NCBI RefSeq assembly: GCF_016735595.1
Contig: NZ_JAERRB010000015.1
Location: 111,691-175,690, forward strand
Length of the DNA: 64,000 nucleotides
From: Chryseolinea lacunae
GTDB taxonomy: Bacteria; Bacteroidota; Bacteroidia; Cytophagales; Cyclobacteriaceae
Direction of reading: 5' to 3'
Made by a program: the position numbers and the translations under genes. Numbering within the stretch: position 1 is the stretch's first letter; each line of letters begins with the position of its first letter. The notes under the pieces are model-generated. The model did no database searches. It saw only the letters and a program-made list of their open reading frames with translations, and was not told the DNA's origin. Positions 46,301-53,931 of the stretch are shown here, one piece after another.

Positions 46301-46858
46301 AAAGACTTCAACAAAGTGGAGATGACCACCGTGAGCCTTAACTCAAGCTCGCACATTGTGAAAGGTGTTAACTCCATTGAGTATCTGCTGGAAGAAACCA
46401 TTTCGCACCTGCACATCAATCACAAATCGCTGGCACCCGAAAAACGGAGAATCATCGAGAACATCCGGAACAAGGAAGATATTCTCACCGGCAAAAACAT
46501 TCTTGTTGTCGATGACGACGTGCGCAACTTGTTTGCGCTCACCACCGTGTTCGAGCGCTTCAACATCAACGTGATCACGGCCGAAAGCGGGAAGGAGGCC
46601 ATCAACATTCTTACCGAAAATCCGAAAATTGAAATGGTGCTCATGGACATCATGATGCCTGAAATGGACGGTTATGAAACCACGCAGAAAATCAGGCGCG
46701 AGCATAAAAACAATACGTTGCCGATCATTGCCGTGACGGCGAAAGCCATGAAGGGCGACCGTCAGAAATGTATAGAGGCAGGCGCTTCCGACTACATCAC
46801 CAAGCCGGTGAAAATAGACCAGCTGCTGTCGTTGATGCGTTTGTGGTTTTGTAAATAA
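40376..46858 (+). CDS. Giant poly-HAMP hybrid histidine kinase (HAMP array-GAF-HisKA-HATPase-REC x3)
   Basis: 2160 residues from ATG 40376, or 2143 from ATG 40427, which better fits the promoter-like DNA around 40405 and the spacing of the upstream palindrome. No signal or membrane helix, so it is cytoplasmic. A basic, Thr-rich N-terminus leads to a partial HAMP region, then eleven 92-residue units from residue 242 to about 1220. Each unit is a double HAMP: SKKITVD...[15 protein letters not shown] and EVTRVA.EVG.EG.LGGQA...DLTDSVN. Then GAF (about 1245-1400), coiled coil, HisKA with His1474 ([10 protein letters not shown]), HATPase ([12 protein letters not shown]), and receivers with Asp1823, Asp1945 and Asp2091. 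This resembles fungal group III kinases (Nik1/Os-1), which have far fewer repeats. Confidence 0.95.
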   Translation: MEIESVSSYFVQNKRPAMKTKSAPKEKRVPAAKVSTSRTAKKKATNGHTNGTSKTTTHSNGASVDVSGSKELLRVLTEVKNGNFSVRMPIDEEGLNGKIYDTLNEIISLNETMMLEFTRAGNTIGKQGKLTQRIEIPSTKGAWSEGVNSLNVLISDLVHPTIEIAHVISSVAKGNLSQEMPEEIGDHRLEGEFLRIAKEVNYMVKQLNLFSMEVTRVAREVGSEGKLGGQAKVKGVGGVWKDLTDSVNHMAGNLTNQVRNIAEVTTAIARGNLSKKITVDVKGEMLELKNTINTMVDQLNSFGSEVTRVALEVGTEGRLGGQATVKGVGGVWKDLTDSVNQMAGNLTAQVRNIAGVTTAVAKGDLSKKITVDAKGELLELKNTINTMVDQLNSFSSEVTRVAREVGSEGQLGGQADVPGVGGTWKDLTDSVNEMAGNLTNQVRNIAGVTTAVANGDLSKKITVDVRGEMLELKNTINTMVDQLNSFGSEVTRVALEVGTEGKLGGQATVKGVGGIWKDLTDSVNQMASNLTGQVRNIAGVTTAVANGDLSKKITVDVRGEMLELKNTINTMVDQLNSFGSEVTRVALEVGTEGKLGGQATVKGVGGVWKDLTDSVNQMAGNLTAQVRNVAGVTTAVAKGDLSKKITVDAKGELLELKNTINTMVDQLNSFSSEVTRVAREVGSDGQLGGQANVPGVGGTWKDLTDSVNQMASNLTNQVRNIAEVTTAVAKGDLSKKIAVDVRGEMLELKNTINTMVDQLNSFGSEVTRVAREVGSEGQLGGQADVPGVGGTWKDLTDSVNKMADNLTNQVRNIADVTTAVAKGDLSKKITVDVKGEMLELKDTINTMVDQLNSFASEVTRVASEVGSEGKLGGQATVKGVGGVWKGLTDSVNQMAGNLTAQIRNIANVAIAVANGDLSKKITVDVRGEILQLKDTLNTMVDQLRGFASEVTRVAREVGTEGKLGGQAFVPGVAGTWKDLTDSVNQMAGNLTDQVRNIAGVTTAVANGDLSKKITVDVRGEMLELKNTINTMVEQLNSFAFEVTRVAREVGTEGKLGGQAEVRGVAGTWKDLTDSVNQMASNLTGQVRGIAKVVTSVAKGNLKQKLSINALGELAQLTDTINEMIDTLAVFAEQVTTVAREVGVEGRLGGQASVPGASGTWKDLTENVNQLAANLTTQVRSISEVASAVTQGDLTRTIRVDAKGELEALKDTINQMITNLRETTLRNQDQDWLKSNLAKFTQMLQGQRDLKTVTKRILSELAQVVSTHYGAFYILQQEDETQQVKLKLFAAYAYKEEKNIPREFAIGEGLVGQCAYEKEKILLTNVPQGYVKINSGLGKAKPANLIILPIVFENKVKAVIELASLDVFSETHLDFLDQLTESLGIVLNTIETNTRTEELLAQSQSLAGELKTQQEELRRTNDELQDKALLLVKQKDEVEAKNKEVEEARKSLEEKAEQLTLTSKYKSEFLANMSHELRTPLNSLLILAQQLYENAEGNLNDKQIRYAKTIHSCGDDLIQLINDILDLSKIESGFISANISSVRIAEISSFVETTFKPISEARNLKFKIETDTALPASMETDIQRLNQILKNLLSNAFKFTEKGEVALRVFQAKRTWKPGASSSLDNAATVVGFSISDTGIGIPQEKQLIIFEAFQQAEGSTSRKYGGTGLGLSISRGLAELLGGTIELDSEAGKGSTFTLYLPLNSVSNVAPREVSQSIKVIQEMQDSAGNQINNLLGNLRITSDGVEARNLDIVNEMINDTGDDRSHIQASDKVVLVVEDDLRFGKIVIDKAHEKGLKAIVATNYLEVFDFINRFAPIAITLDVKLPDTSGWKVIDLLRNDLTYRHIPIHVISGEENRQLAMKRGARSFLLKPLNNDLLNALFDDIVAYDKKEKKSILIVEDNELDSSQIAKMHHDDKLQVTVANTAKEALDLVNAEDFDCIILDYTLPDMAGTDLLQEVSRAKRDNTPVIVYSAKDFNKVEMTTVSLNSSSHIVKGVNSIEYLLEETISHLHINHKSLAPEKRRIIENIRNKEDILTGKNILVVDDDVRNLFALTTVFERFNINVITAESGKEAINILTENPKIEMVLMDIMMPEMDGYETTQKIRREHKNNTLPIIAVTAKAMKGDRQKCIEAGASDYITKPVKIDQLLSLMRLWFCK
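41099..44037 (+). repeat. Tandem 276-bp coding repeat (poly-HAMP array)
   Basis: Ten complete units of exactly 276 bp run from 41099 to 43858, followed by a partial eleventh. Units 2 and 5 are almost identical at protein level, as are the ends of units 1 and 4, which points to duplication of a block of three units (828 bp). Units 8-11 are more divergent. High identity makes this locus prone to recombination and to misassembly from short reads. Confidence 0.92.
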
Positions 46859-46870
46859 GGGAACATACGT

Positions 46871-48151
46871 ATGGAACCGAAGATATTGCTCGTAGACGAT
46901 CGCGAAGACAACCTGCTCTCCATTGAAACCATTCTGGAGCCCAACGGCTACCGCTTTGTGAAAGCCAACTCGGGCCGCCAGGCATTGAAGGTGCTGCTGA
47001 ACGAGTTCGACTTCGCCATGATCCTCATGGACGTGAAGATGCCCAATCTGAACGGCTTCGAAACGGCCGCGCTCATCTATGAACGCGAGAAGCTCAAACA
47101 CATTCCCATCATCTTCATCACCGCCAACAACTATGGCGACGAGAACATGTTCAAGGGTTATCAGTCAGGCGCCATCGATTACATTTTCAAACCCATCAAC
47201 CCCGATGTGCTACGGGCCAAGGTGGGCGTGCTCATTGACCTCTATCGCAAAAACCGGTTGCTCTATGAACAGGAGCAAAAGCTGATTGTGATCAATCGGA
47301 ACCTCGAGCGCGAAATCAACGAACGCAAGGTGTCGGAAGAGAAAGTGCGCCAGCTCAACCATAAGTTGCTGGAGAATATTGCCAACCTCGAATCGGCCAA
47401 TAAGGACCTGGAGCGCTTTGCCTTCATGGCCTCGCACGATTTGCAGGAGCCCCTGCGAAAAATCCGCATGTTCAGCGACCGGCTGTTCAACAAATACAAA
47501 GACGTGTTTCAGGAAGACGCCAAGATGGTGACCCGCATTCAGCAGGCGGCCGAACGCATGCAGGCGCTCATCGTCGACATCCTCGCGTTTTCAAAAATCT
47601 CCATCGACAAGTCTGCCTTTGTCATCAGCGACCTCAACGTGGTGTTGCAGGACCTGCTGGGAGAAATGGAAGAAGAGGTGCACGAAAGCCAGGCCAAGAT
47701 CTCCATCGAACCCCTGCCACAGCTGTGTGTGAGCCCCAGCCTCATGCGTCCGCTTTTTCAAAACCTCATCAGCAACGCCTTAAAGTATCGCCAGAAAGAT
47801 CGTGAGACGACCATCCGCATCCGGTCGGAGGTGAGCGTGGGCATTAATGAACGTGATAAAAACCTGGTGAATCGTTATTGCCGCATTTTTGTGGAAGACA
47901 ATGGCATTGGCTTCGATCAAAAATATGCCGAAGAAATCTTTGGTATGTTCCGCCGCCTGCACAACAGCGGCGACTATGCCGGCACCGGCGTGGGGCTGGC
48001 GCTCTGCAAGAAGATAACCGAACTGCACAACGGCTTCATCTCTGCCCGCAGCAAAGTGAACGAAGGGTCTACGTTCATCATCTCGTTGCCGCTTAAACAG
48101 GAAGAGCTTGAGCAAGGCAGATCCAGGGTGGACGCGCCATCGCATACGTAA
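46871..48151 (+). CDS. Receiver-histidine kinase (REC-HisKA-HATPase)
   Basis: 426 residues, soluble, 12 bases after the poly-HAMP kinase. REC (1-120, Asp54 in MILMDVKMP), coiled-coil linker (about 130-180), HisKA with His189 in SHDLQEPLRK, HATPase with GTGVGLALCKK. Same SHDLQEPLRK class as the kinase at 8767 but without PAS. The N-terminal receiver suggests input from the preceding giant kinase. The stop lies 55 bases from the convergent regulator gene. Confidence 0.9.
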   Translation: MEPKILLVDDREDNLLSIETILEPNGYRFVKANSGRQALKVLLNEFDFAMILMDVKMPNLNGFETAALIYEREKLKHIPIIFITANNYGDENMFKGYQSGAIDYIFKPINPDVLRAKVGVLIDLYRKNRLLYEQEQKLIVINRNLEREINERKVSEEKVRQLNHKLLENIANLESANKDLERFAFMASHDLQEPLRKIRMFSDRLFNKYKDVFQEDAKMVTRIQQAAERMQALIVDILAFSKISIDKSAFVISDLNVVLQDLLGEMEEEVHESQAKISIEPLPQLCVSPSLMRPLFQNLISNALKYRQKDRETTIRIRSEVSVGINERDKNLVNRYCRIFVEDNGIGFDQKYAEEIFGMFRRLHNSGDYAGTGVGLALCKKITELHNGFISARSKVNEGSTFIISLPLKQEELEQGRSRVDAPSHT

Positions 48152-48206
48152 AGCCTGGCCAATAGACGTTGTAGAAGATTTCCTTGATAAAAGATTCCTG
48201 GGGGTG

Positions 48207-48602
48207 TTACCAGGGCGTGGTAAGAATGTAGCTCAGCGCGCTGCAAAGGTCGGCAAAACGCGTTGGCTTGATCATGTGGTGGGCGGCACCTTCGGCCGTG
48301 ATTTCCTCAATGTCCTGTTCGCCAAAAAACGTGGAATACATGATCACGGGAATGTTGTTGATGTCGCGGCGTTTTTTCAGTTCCTGAAGCACCTGCTTCC
48401 CGTTCATGCGGGGCATGTTCAGGTCGATGAAAAGAATATCCGGACGGGCCAACGTGTTGCCTGTCAGCAGGGTGAGGGCCGCATCCCCGTCGTTGGCACA
48501 GAGACAGTGCACGGTGGGTGCCACTTCGCTTACGGCGTCCATAAAAATCTCCTGGTCTTCCACGTCGTCGTCGACAAGGAGAATTGTGCGATACAGGCTC
48601 AT
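48207..48602 (-). CDS. Rcp1-like single-domain response regulator
   Basis: 131 residues: acidic pocket VDDDVEDQEIF, phosphoacceptor Asp60 in LFIDLNMPRMNG, Thr/Ser in MYSTFFG and Lys-Pro in MIKPTR. A paralogue of the regulator at 15824-16237, and like it placed convergent to a kinase operon. Upstream a 6-4-6 palindrome ACTGGA-TATG-TCCAGT (48651-48666) may be regulatory. Likely output for one of the neighbouring SHDLQEPLRK-type kinases. Confidence 0.9.
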   Translation of the reverse strand: MSLYRTILLVDDDVEDQEIFMDAVSEVAPTVHCLCANDGDAALTLLTGNTLARPDILFIDLNMPRMNGKQVLQELKKRRDINNIPVIMYSTFFGEQDIEEITAEGAAHHMIKPTRFADLCSALSYILTTPW

Positions 48603-48650
48603 GCGAGTCGTAGGGTGAAGTGGAGAATGGAACGTACAGGAAACAAGCGA

Positions 48651-48666
48651 ACTGGATATGTCCAGT
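48651..48666. promoter_or_regulatory. Palindrome ACTGGA-N4-TCCAGT
   Basis: Perfect 6-4-6 palindrome about 50 bp before the regulator gene at 48602. Same geometry as the TGTAGA-N4-TCTACA sites but a different sequence. Confidence 0.3.
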
Positions 48667-48753
48667 AAAGATAAATAGAATTCAGAACGTCCCTTCAGAC
48701 AATTCTGAAATTAATATCGGGATGGCTTCTTTCGGATGGGAAAGCTAGTTGAA

Positions 48754-49950
48754 TTAGGATGAATGGTGACCACGTAGTGCGTTGGTCCCTGCTTCCAGGG
48801 GCGTTGCCGTCTGATAATCTGAAAGCTGCTCATGCGTGGAGAGGTTGGGAACGTCGATAATAAACGTGGTGCCCGTCTGCAACCCCGACTTGATTTCTAC
48901 GGTCCCCTTCAGTTTCTCCACGGCTTCCTGAACAATGTAGAGCCCTAGTCCGGCACCGTCGTTGTTGTGGGTGGCGCGGAAAAACATATCAAACACCTTC
49001 GACAAGTAAGCCGGATCAATACCGATGCCGTTGTCTTCAAATTCCATGTGTGCACGTTCGCGCGAAACCTGGATAGAGATGCGCAGATACGGTTGAGCTT
49101 TTGCCTCGTCGTAATATTTGATAGCGTTGGAAATGATGTTGTTGAAAATAACCGACAGTCTGTACTTGTCAGACCAGAACGGATAGTTTTCTTCCACCGA
49201 AATGTCTTTCACAATCTTTTCCGATCCGGGCATGTATTGCATGCGTTCGAGGTTGTCGGTCACCAACTGACGGATGTTTATTTTTTCTACTGTCAGATCC
49301 TGGCGGGCATTGCGCGAATAGTCGAGTATTTCTTTCAGGGTATCGTCCAGCTTGTTCATGCTGTTTTCCATCATGCCGAAATATTCATTGAAGAAATTCC
49401 CACGCTTCTCGTCTTCCATACGTGCCAGGTTGATGAGCCCAAGCACCGAGCGAAGAGGCGCGCGCAGGTTGTGCGATACGCTATAGACAAAGCTGTCGAG
49501 TTCTTTATTGATCTTCATCAGCTCGTCATATTGCCGGCGCATGGCATCGTTGGCCATCATCTTGGCGGCTTCGGCTTCGCGTTGGCGCACGGCGTTAATG
49601 ATGGCGGAGGGAAGCCGGGTGAGATTTGATTTCAGCACATAGTCGTCGGCACCCTGCTTCAGGGCGTTCACGGCAAACTCTTCCGACACGGCGCCGGTCA
49701 CCAGAATGAACGGTATCTTCAGTCCCGACTCCAGATAAATGGCGAGGGCTTCCTGCGAATTAAATTGAGGGAGCGAATGGTCGGAGAGAATAACATCTAT
49801 CTGATCATCGTGAAGGGCGGCAATAAATTCATAACGATTGTCTACGCGCTTCGTCGTGAAATCAAGATTTGCATCGGTAAGAATGTATTCGATAAGTTCC
49901 AGATCATCTTCCATGTCTTCGAGGACAAGGATTTTAAGATTCTTTTCCAT
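48754..49950 (-). CDS. Receiver-histidine kinase (REC-HisKA-HATPase)
   Basis: 398 residues, soluble. REC (1-120) with LVLEDMEDD, Asp57 in VILSDHSLPQ and Lys in VLKSNL; this receiver type is common at the start of Bacteroidota PAS/kinase proteins. Helical linker, HisKA with His160 in VSHNLRAPLRS, HATPase ending GAGLGLYIVQEA. It points leftward, apart from the other kinases of cluster B, with a TGTAGA-N4-TCTACA palindrome 95 bp upstream. Confidence 0.9.
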   Translation of the reverse strand: MEKNLKILVLEDMEDDLELIEYILTDANLDFTTKRVDNRYEFIAALHDDQIDVILSDHSLPQFNSQEALAIYLESGLKIPFILVTGAVSEEFAVNALKQGADDYVLKSNLTRLPSAIINAVRQREAEAAKMMANDAMRRQYDELMKINKELDSFVYSVSHNLRAPLRSVLGLINLARMEDEKRGNFFNEYFGMMENSMNKLDDTLKEILDYSRNARQDLTVEKINIRQLVTDNLERMQYMPGSEKIVKDISVEENYPFWSDKYRLSVIFNNIISNAIKYYDEAKAQPYLRISIQVSRERAHMEFEDNGIGIDPAYLSKVFDMFFRATHNNDGAGLGLYIVQEAVEKLKGTVEIKSGLQTGTTFIIDVPNLSTHEQLSDYQTATPLEAGTNALRGHHSS

Positions 49951-50255
49951 AAGAAAGTTATAGGCACCGAGAGAAGCGCAATTATTGTTCCGATATTATA
50001 AACGCAATTTCGAAAGAAAAATGTGGGTTGCGACGCACATATTGTGTAGAGGATTCTACAGAATGCGTAAAATTGACATGGAATACCTGCCTGCGTCTTC
50101 GGGTTGGGATGGTTATTAAATGAAGAAATGATGAGACTGCAGCCGCTGTTTTTTGACCGGTTTACATAAAGTAACAACGGTTTTCTTTTTTGGTTAAAAA
50201 GAAGTAAAAAAGAACCACCTTTCACAACGGATTGGCCGTATAACGAACAGCAACT
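49951..50255. other. Divergent intergenic region, kinase/cydA
   Basis: 305 bp with the second TGTAGA-N4-TCTACA palindrome (50045-50060). No exact TAnnTTTG promoter was seen for cydA. No gene. Confidence 0.5.
50045..50060. promoter_or_regulatory. Palindrome TGTAGA-N4-TCTACA (copy 2)
   Basis: Same arms as 40312-40327 with spacer GGAT. It lies 95 bp before the minus-strand kinase start (49950) and about 195 bp before cydA. Confidence 0.5.
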
Positions 50256-51581
50256 ATGAACGATTTCCTCGCGGCACGTTTGCAGATGGCCTTCTCGCTG
50301 GGCTTCCACATCATCTACGCCTGCATCGGCATGGTTATGCCATTCTTCATGGCAGTGGCGCACTATAAATGGATCACCACTGGCAACGAAGTGTATCGCA
50401 ACATCACCAAAGCCTGGAGCAAAGGCGTGGCAATCTTCTTCGCCACAGGCGCCGTGTCGGGCACCATGTTGTCGTTTGAACTGGGATTGTTATGGCCTGA
50501 GTTTATGAAACACGCCGGGCCCATCTTCGGCATGCCTTTCTCGCTCGAAGGCACCGCGTTTTTTATCGAAGCCATTTTCCTTGGATTTTTTCTGTACGGC
50601 TGGGGACGCTTCAACACCTGGTTTCACTGGTTCACCGGCGTGGTGGTAGGCATCAGCGGTTTGGCATCGGGCATCCTGGTGGTGTCGGCGAACGCGTGGA
50701 TGAACAGCCCCGCCGGTTTCGACTTTGTGGATGGCCAGTATCTCAACATCGATCCCATTCAGGCCATGTTCAACGACGCGTGGTTCACGCAAGCCTTGCA
50801 CATGACGCTGGCGGCCATTGCCGCAACGGGCTTTGCCGTGGCCGGTGTTCACGCCCTCATGATTCTGCGACGCAAAAACGTTTCGTTTCACCTCCATGCC
50901 TTTCGCATTGCCGCAACCTTTGGTGCCGTGGCCGCTTTGTTGCAACCCCTCAGCGGTGACCTGTCGGCCAAAGATGTGGCCGTGCGGCAACCGGCGAAAC
51001 TTGCGGCCATGGAAGCACACTTTCATACACAGAAACATGCACCGCTCATTGTAGGCGGAATACCCGACGCGAAAAACAAAGACGTGAAATTTGCCATCGA
51101 ACTTCCCGGCATGCTCAGCTTCCTGGCCCACGGCGACCTGGATGCGGAAGTGACAGGCCTCGACCAAATTCCGGAAGCGGATCAGCCACCCGTGTCCGTG
51201 GTGCACTATGCATTTCAGCTCATGGTGGGCGCTGGCATGTTCATGATGTTGCTGGCCCTGATGCTGTTTGTGGCTTTCCGCAAAAAAGCATGGTTCGAAC
51301 ACCGCTGGTTTATGCGCCTGTTTGCCCTGGCCACACCGTTGGGCTTCCTGGCCGTGGAGGCAGGTTGGACAGTGACCGAAGTGGGACGACAACCCTGGAT
51401 ACTGCACGGCATCATGCGCACCCGCGATGCCGTCACGCCCATGCCGGGCATTGTGTGGTCGTTCTATCTTTTCACGGCGGTCTATATCTCCCTGAGCATC
51501 ATCATCATCTTCCTGCTGAAACGTCAGATCCAGAGCGTTCCGGCGTTGTATGATCAACCAACCTTAACGCCGAAGTCATGA
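50256..51581 (+). CDS. cydA: Cytochrome bd-type quinol oxidase subunit I (CydA)
   Basis: 441 residues, about nine membrane helices. Heme ligands are in place: His18 (SLGFHIIYA, high-spin heme), His182 (QALHMTLAA) and Met323 (FQLMVGAGM, heme b558). The quinol motif GWTVTEVGRQPW is present and the Q-loop is of the short type, as in CioA-like enzymes. It reduces oxygen to water with quinol electrons at the inner membrane with high oxygen affinity. Its end overlaps the cydB start in an ATGA (51578-51581). Cyanide insensitivity is a property of some CioAB enzymes and is not inferred here. Confidence 0.95.
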   Translation: MNDFLAARLQMAFSLGFHIIYACIGMVMPFFMAVAHYKWITTGNEVYRNITKAWSKGVAIFFATGAVSGTMLSFELGLLWPEFMKHAGPIFGMPFSLEGTAFFIEAIFLGFFLYGWGRFNTWFHWFTGVVVGISGLASGILVVSANAWMNSPAGFDFVDGQYLNIDPIQAMFNDAWFTQALHMTLAAIAATGFAVAGVHALMILRRKNVSFHLHAFRIAATFGAVAALLQPLSGDLSAKDVAVRQPAKLAAMEAHFHTQKHAPLIVGGIPDAKNKDVKFAIELPGMLSFLAHGDLDAEVTGLDQIPEADQPPVSVVHYAFQLMVGAGMFMMLLALMLFVAFRKKAWFEHRWFMRLFALATPLGFLAVEAGWTVTEVGRQPWILHGIMRTRDAVTPMPGIVWSFYLFTAVYISLSIIIIFLLKRQIQSVPALYDQPTLTPKS

Positions 51582-52600
51582 GTTATGTGGTGATCACCTT
51601 TTTGTGGCTGTCGATCCTGCTCTATTTTCTGTTGGGCGGAGCCGATTTTGGGGCAGGCATTGTGGAGCTGTTCACCTCGTCGCGCAACGTTGACCGTACA
51701 CGCCGAACCCTCTATCACGCCATCGGGCCCATTTGGGAGGCCAACCACATGTGGCTGATCATTGCCATCGTTATTCTCTTTGTGGGTTTCCCTGTGATTT
51801 ATAGCGAGCTGTCCATTTACCTGCACATTCCCCTTGTGGTCATGCTCATGGGCATCATTGCCCGGGGAACGGCCTTTGTGTTCCGGCACTACGACGCCGT
51901 GCGCGACGACATGCAGGAAATCTACAACCGCGTTTTTGTGTGGTCAAGTTTCATTACCCCGCTCTTTCTGGGCATCACGGCGGGCAGCACGGTGTCGGGT
52001 CACATCCAACCCGACGCCAAAGATTTTATGACGGCCTATGTGCTGGGCTGGTTCAACTGGTTTTCAATTTCCGTGGGCTTCTTCACCGTGGCGCTCTGCG
52101 GCTTTCTTGCCGCCGTCTACCTCATTGGCGAAGCCGATGAAGAAAGCGCGCGCAAGGGATTTATACGCAAAGCACGTAATGCCAACATCATTGCTGTGGT
52201 GTGCGGCATCCTGGTGTTTGTGGCGGCCGAAGTAGATCACGTTCCGTTGGTGACGTGGGTATTTGGCGACTCCGTAGGGGTGACGGCGGTGATTGCGGCA
52301 ACGCTTTCGCTTGTTGCGCTGTGGCGATTGATCCCGAAAAAAAGACGACTGGCGCTGCGCATACTGGTGGCGTTTCAGGTAACTATGATTTTGTTGGCGA
52401 TCAGCTATGCACACTTTCCGAACATTATTATCATGGCAGGGGGAAAGACCCTTTCGCTTTACGATTATCAGGCGCCTGCTAAAACGATGTCGGCATTGGG
52501 GTGGGCGCTATTGATTGGGAGTGCGTTCATTCTTCCGGCGTTGTTCTATCTGTATTATAGTTTTCAAATTAAACGGATGCGGCATTTTGAAGAGGCCTAG
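51578..52600 (+). CDS. cydB: Cytochrome bd-type quinol oxidase subunit II (CydB)
   Basis: 340 residues, about eight membrane helices. The opening FLLGGADFGAGIVELF, GPIWEANHMWLI and the central FWNWFSI-like region (GWFNWFSISVGFF) fit CydB. It is translationally coupled to cydA. No cydX-type short frame or cydCD genes were seen behind it. A bidirectional hairpin at 52690-52719 ends the operon. Confidence 0.94.
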   Translation: MSYVVITFLWLSILLYFLLGGADFGAGIVELFTSSRNVDRTRRTLYHAIGPIWEANHMWLIIAIVILFVGFPVIYSELSIYLHIPLVVMLMGIIARGTAFVFRHYDAVRDDMQEIYNRVFVWSSFITPLFLGITAGSTVSGHIQPDAKDFMTAYVLGWFNWFSISVGFFTVALCGFLAAVYLIGEADEESARKGFIRKARNANIIAVVCGILVFVAAEVDHVPLVTWVFGDSVGVTAVIAATLSLVALWRLIPKKRRLALRILVAFQVTMILLAISYAHFPNIIIMAGGKTLSLYDYQAPAKTMSALGWALLIGSAFILPALFYLYYSFQIKRMRHFEEA

Positions 52601-52689
52601 TGTGATGCGTTAGTGCGCTCCAGGCACGACACCCGTCCGGGCCGATGCCTGGTAGACTTCTGTGTGATCTTCGGCAGGAACAAAAAAAA

Positions 52690-52719
52690 GAGAGCTGTTC
52701 CAAACCTGAAACAGCTCTC
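52690..52719. terminator. Hairpin terminator between cydB and the SDR gene
   Basis: GAGAGCTGTT (52690-52699) pairs with AACAGCTCTC (52710-52719), 10-base loop, A-run on the left side. Read leftward this gives a T-run, so it best terminates the SDR transcript; rightward the T stretch is weak. Confidence 0.65.
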
Positions 52720-52897
52720 GGTTGTTCTATATGCTAACTGCGTATCAACTCAATTTATAAGATAGCAACACAAAAAAAGAGTTGAGAGCATTCTGTCATC
52801 CTCATTCTCGCTATATCACCGCTCTCACTCTAATTTCATTTTCACGTTGCACGCAACATCGTAATTGCAAGGTGTCAATTCACGACATTCTGTTCGC

Positions 52898-53635
52898 TTA
52901 CGGATTCATCGTCAGCAATGCTTCTTCGGGTGCGGTGCGGGTCAGGGTGTAGATGTGCGCGGTTGCGCCGACATGCACTTCGTAACGATCTTCTTCAAAT
53001 GCGCTTACCAGATCTGACGCCACTTCCGAAGGGGGAATTCCTCTTTCGCCGCCGATCTCTGTAGAGAACTCTGTGTTTACCAGGGGAGGCATCAATTCAA
53101 ATACTTTGATGTTGCTCGATTTGGCCAACGCAAGTCGCAGCGATTGTGAATAGGAGTGGAGGGCTGCTTTGCTGGCGCCGTAGGTTGATAGTTTATGATT
53201 GGGGGCAAAGGCCACGATTGAGGTGACGTTCACGATGGCTGCTTCGTCTTGTTTCTTCAGCAAGGGGAGTAACGCTTCGTTGAGGCGGATCACCGACAAA
53301 TAGTTGGTGAGCATTTCTTCGCTGGCTTTTTCGAAGGTACCATAGTCGTCGGAGAGGCTGTGCACGAACGCGCGGCCTGCGTTGTTCACCACCACATTGA
53401 GGTTGGGAAACTTGGCGGCAAGGGTTTTGGCCAGTTGGTCAACGTTGTCGCCTTTGGTCACATCGAAGGGGATGGCGGTGACCCCGGGAATTTGTGCGGC
53501 AGCGCGATTCAGACGGTCCTGGTCGCGGCCGGTAATGATGACGGCGTTGCCTTTGGCGGCAAACTGTTTGGCAATCTCGAAGCCTATGCCGGCACTGCCG
53601 CCGGTGATGAGGACTGTGTTTTGTGTTGTTTTCAT
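52898..53635 (-). CDS. Short-chain dehydrogenase/reductase (DltE-like)
   Basis: 245 residues, classical SDR: TGGSAGIG cofactor loop, NNAG, catalytic Ser in NVTSIVAF, YGASK. It is related to DltE-type SDRs, often found alone under a TetR regulator. Upstream a palindrome ATACC-N4-GGTAT at 53669-53684 is a likely TetR-type operator, but no tetR gene is adjacent. Substrate unknown. Confidence 0.87.
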   Translation of the reverse strand: MKTTQNTVLITGGSAGIGFEIAKQFAAKGNAVIITGRDQDRLNRAAAQIPGVTAIPFDVTKGDNVDQLAKTLAAKFPNLNVVVNNAGRAFVHSLSDDYGTFEKASEEMLTNYLSVIRLNEALLPLLKKQDEAAIVNVTSIVAFAPNHKLSTYGASKAALHSYSQSLRLALAKSSNIKVFELMPPLVNTEFSTEIGGERGIPPSEVASDLVSAFEEDRYEVHVGATAHIYTLTRTAPEEALLTMNP

Positions 53636-53668
53636 GGTGATAGGAAAGTAGATGGTGTTTTGATATAA

Positions 53669-53684
53669 TATACCAATCGGTATA
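53669..53684. promoter_or_regulatory. TetR-type operator palindrome before the SDR gene
   Basis: TATACC-AATC-GGTATA, perfect arms of six with a four-base centre, 34 bp before the SDR start codon. Matches the general TACC-N4-GGTA pattern of TetR-family operators. The cognate regulator is not in the window. Confidence 0.5.
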
Positions 53685-53931
53685 ATTTCAGAACAGACCG
53701 GTTTCCCAAATAGTTCTTGCGCCCGGAAATGTTTTTTGAAATTTGTTTTATCCAGCCTCTCGGGATGCCGGGCAACAGCAATGGAACGTGCTGACTGATA
53801 ACGCCCTAACAGGGGTTTGCCTTTAGATTAACTTATCAGTATTTTCACCGCGCGGCATGGCGTTCGGCAATCGTATCGGAGGCATGCCCGTGTTTGCTAA
53901 ACCGTGTTCATTCCACATTGCTCATTAACCT

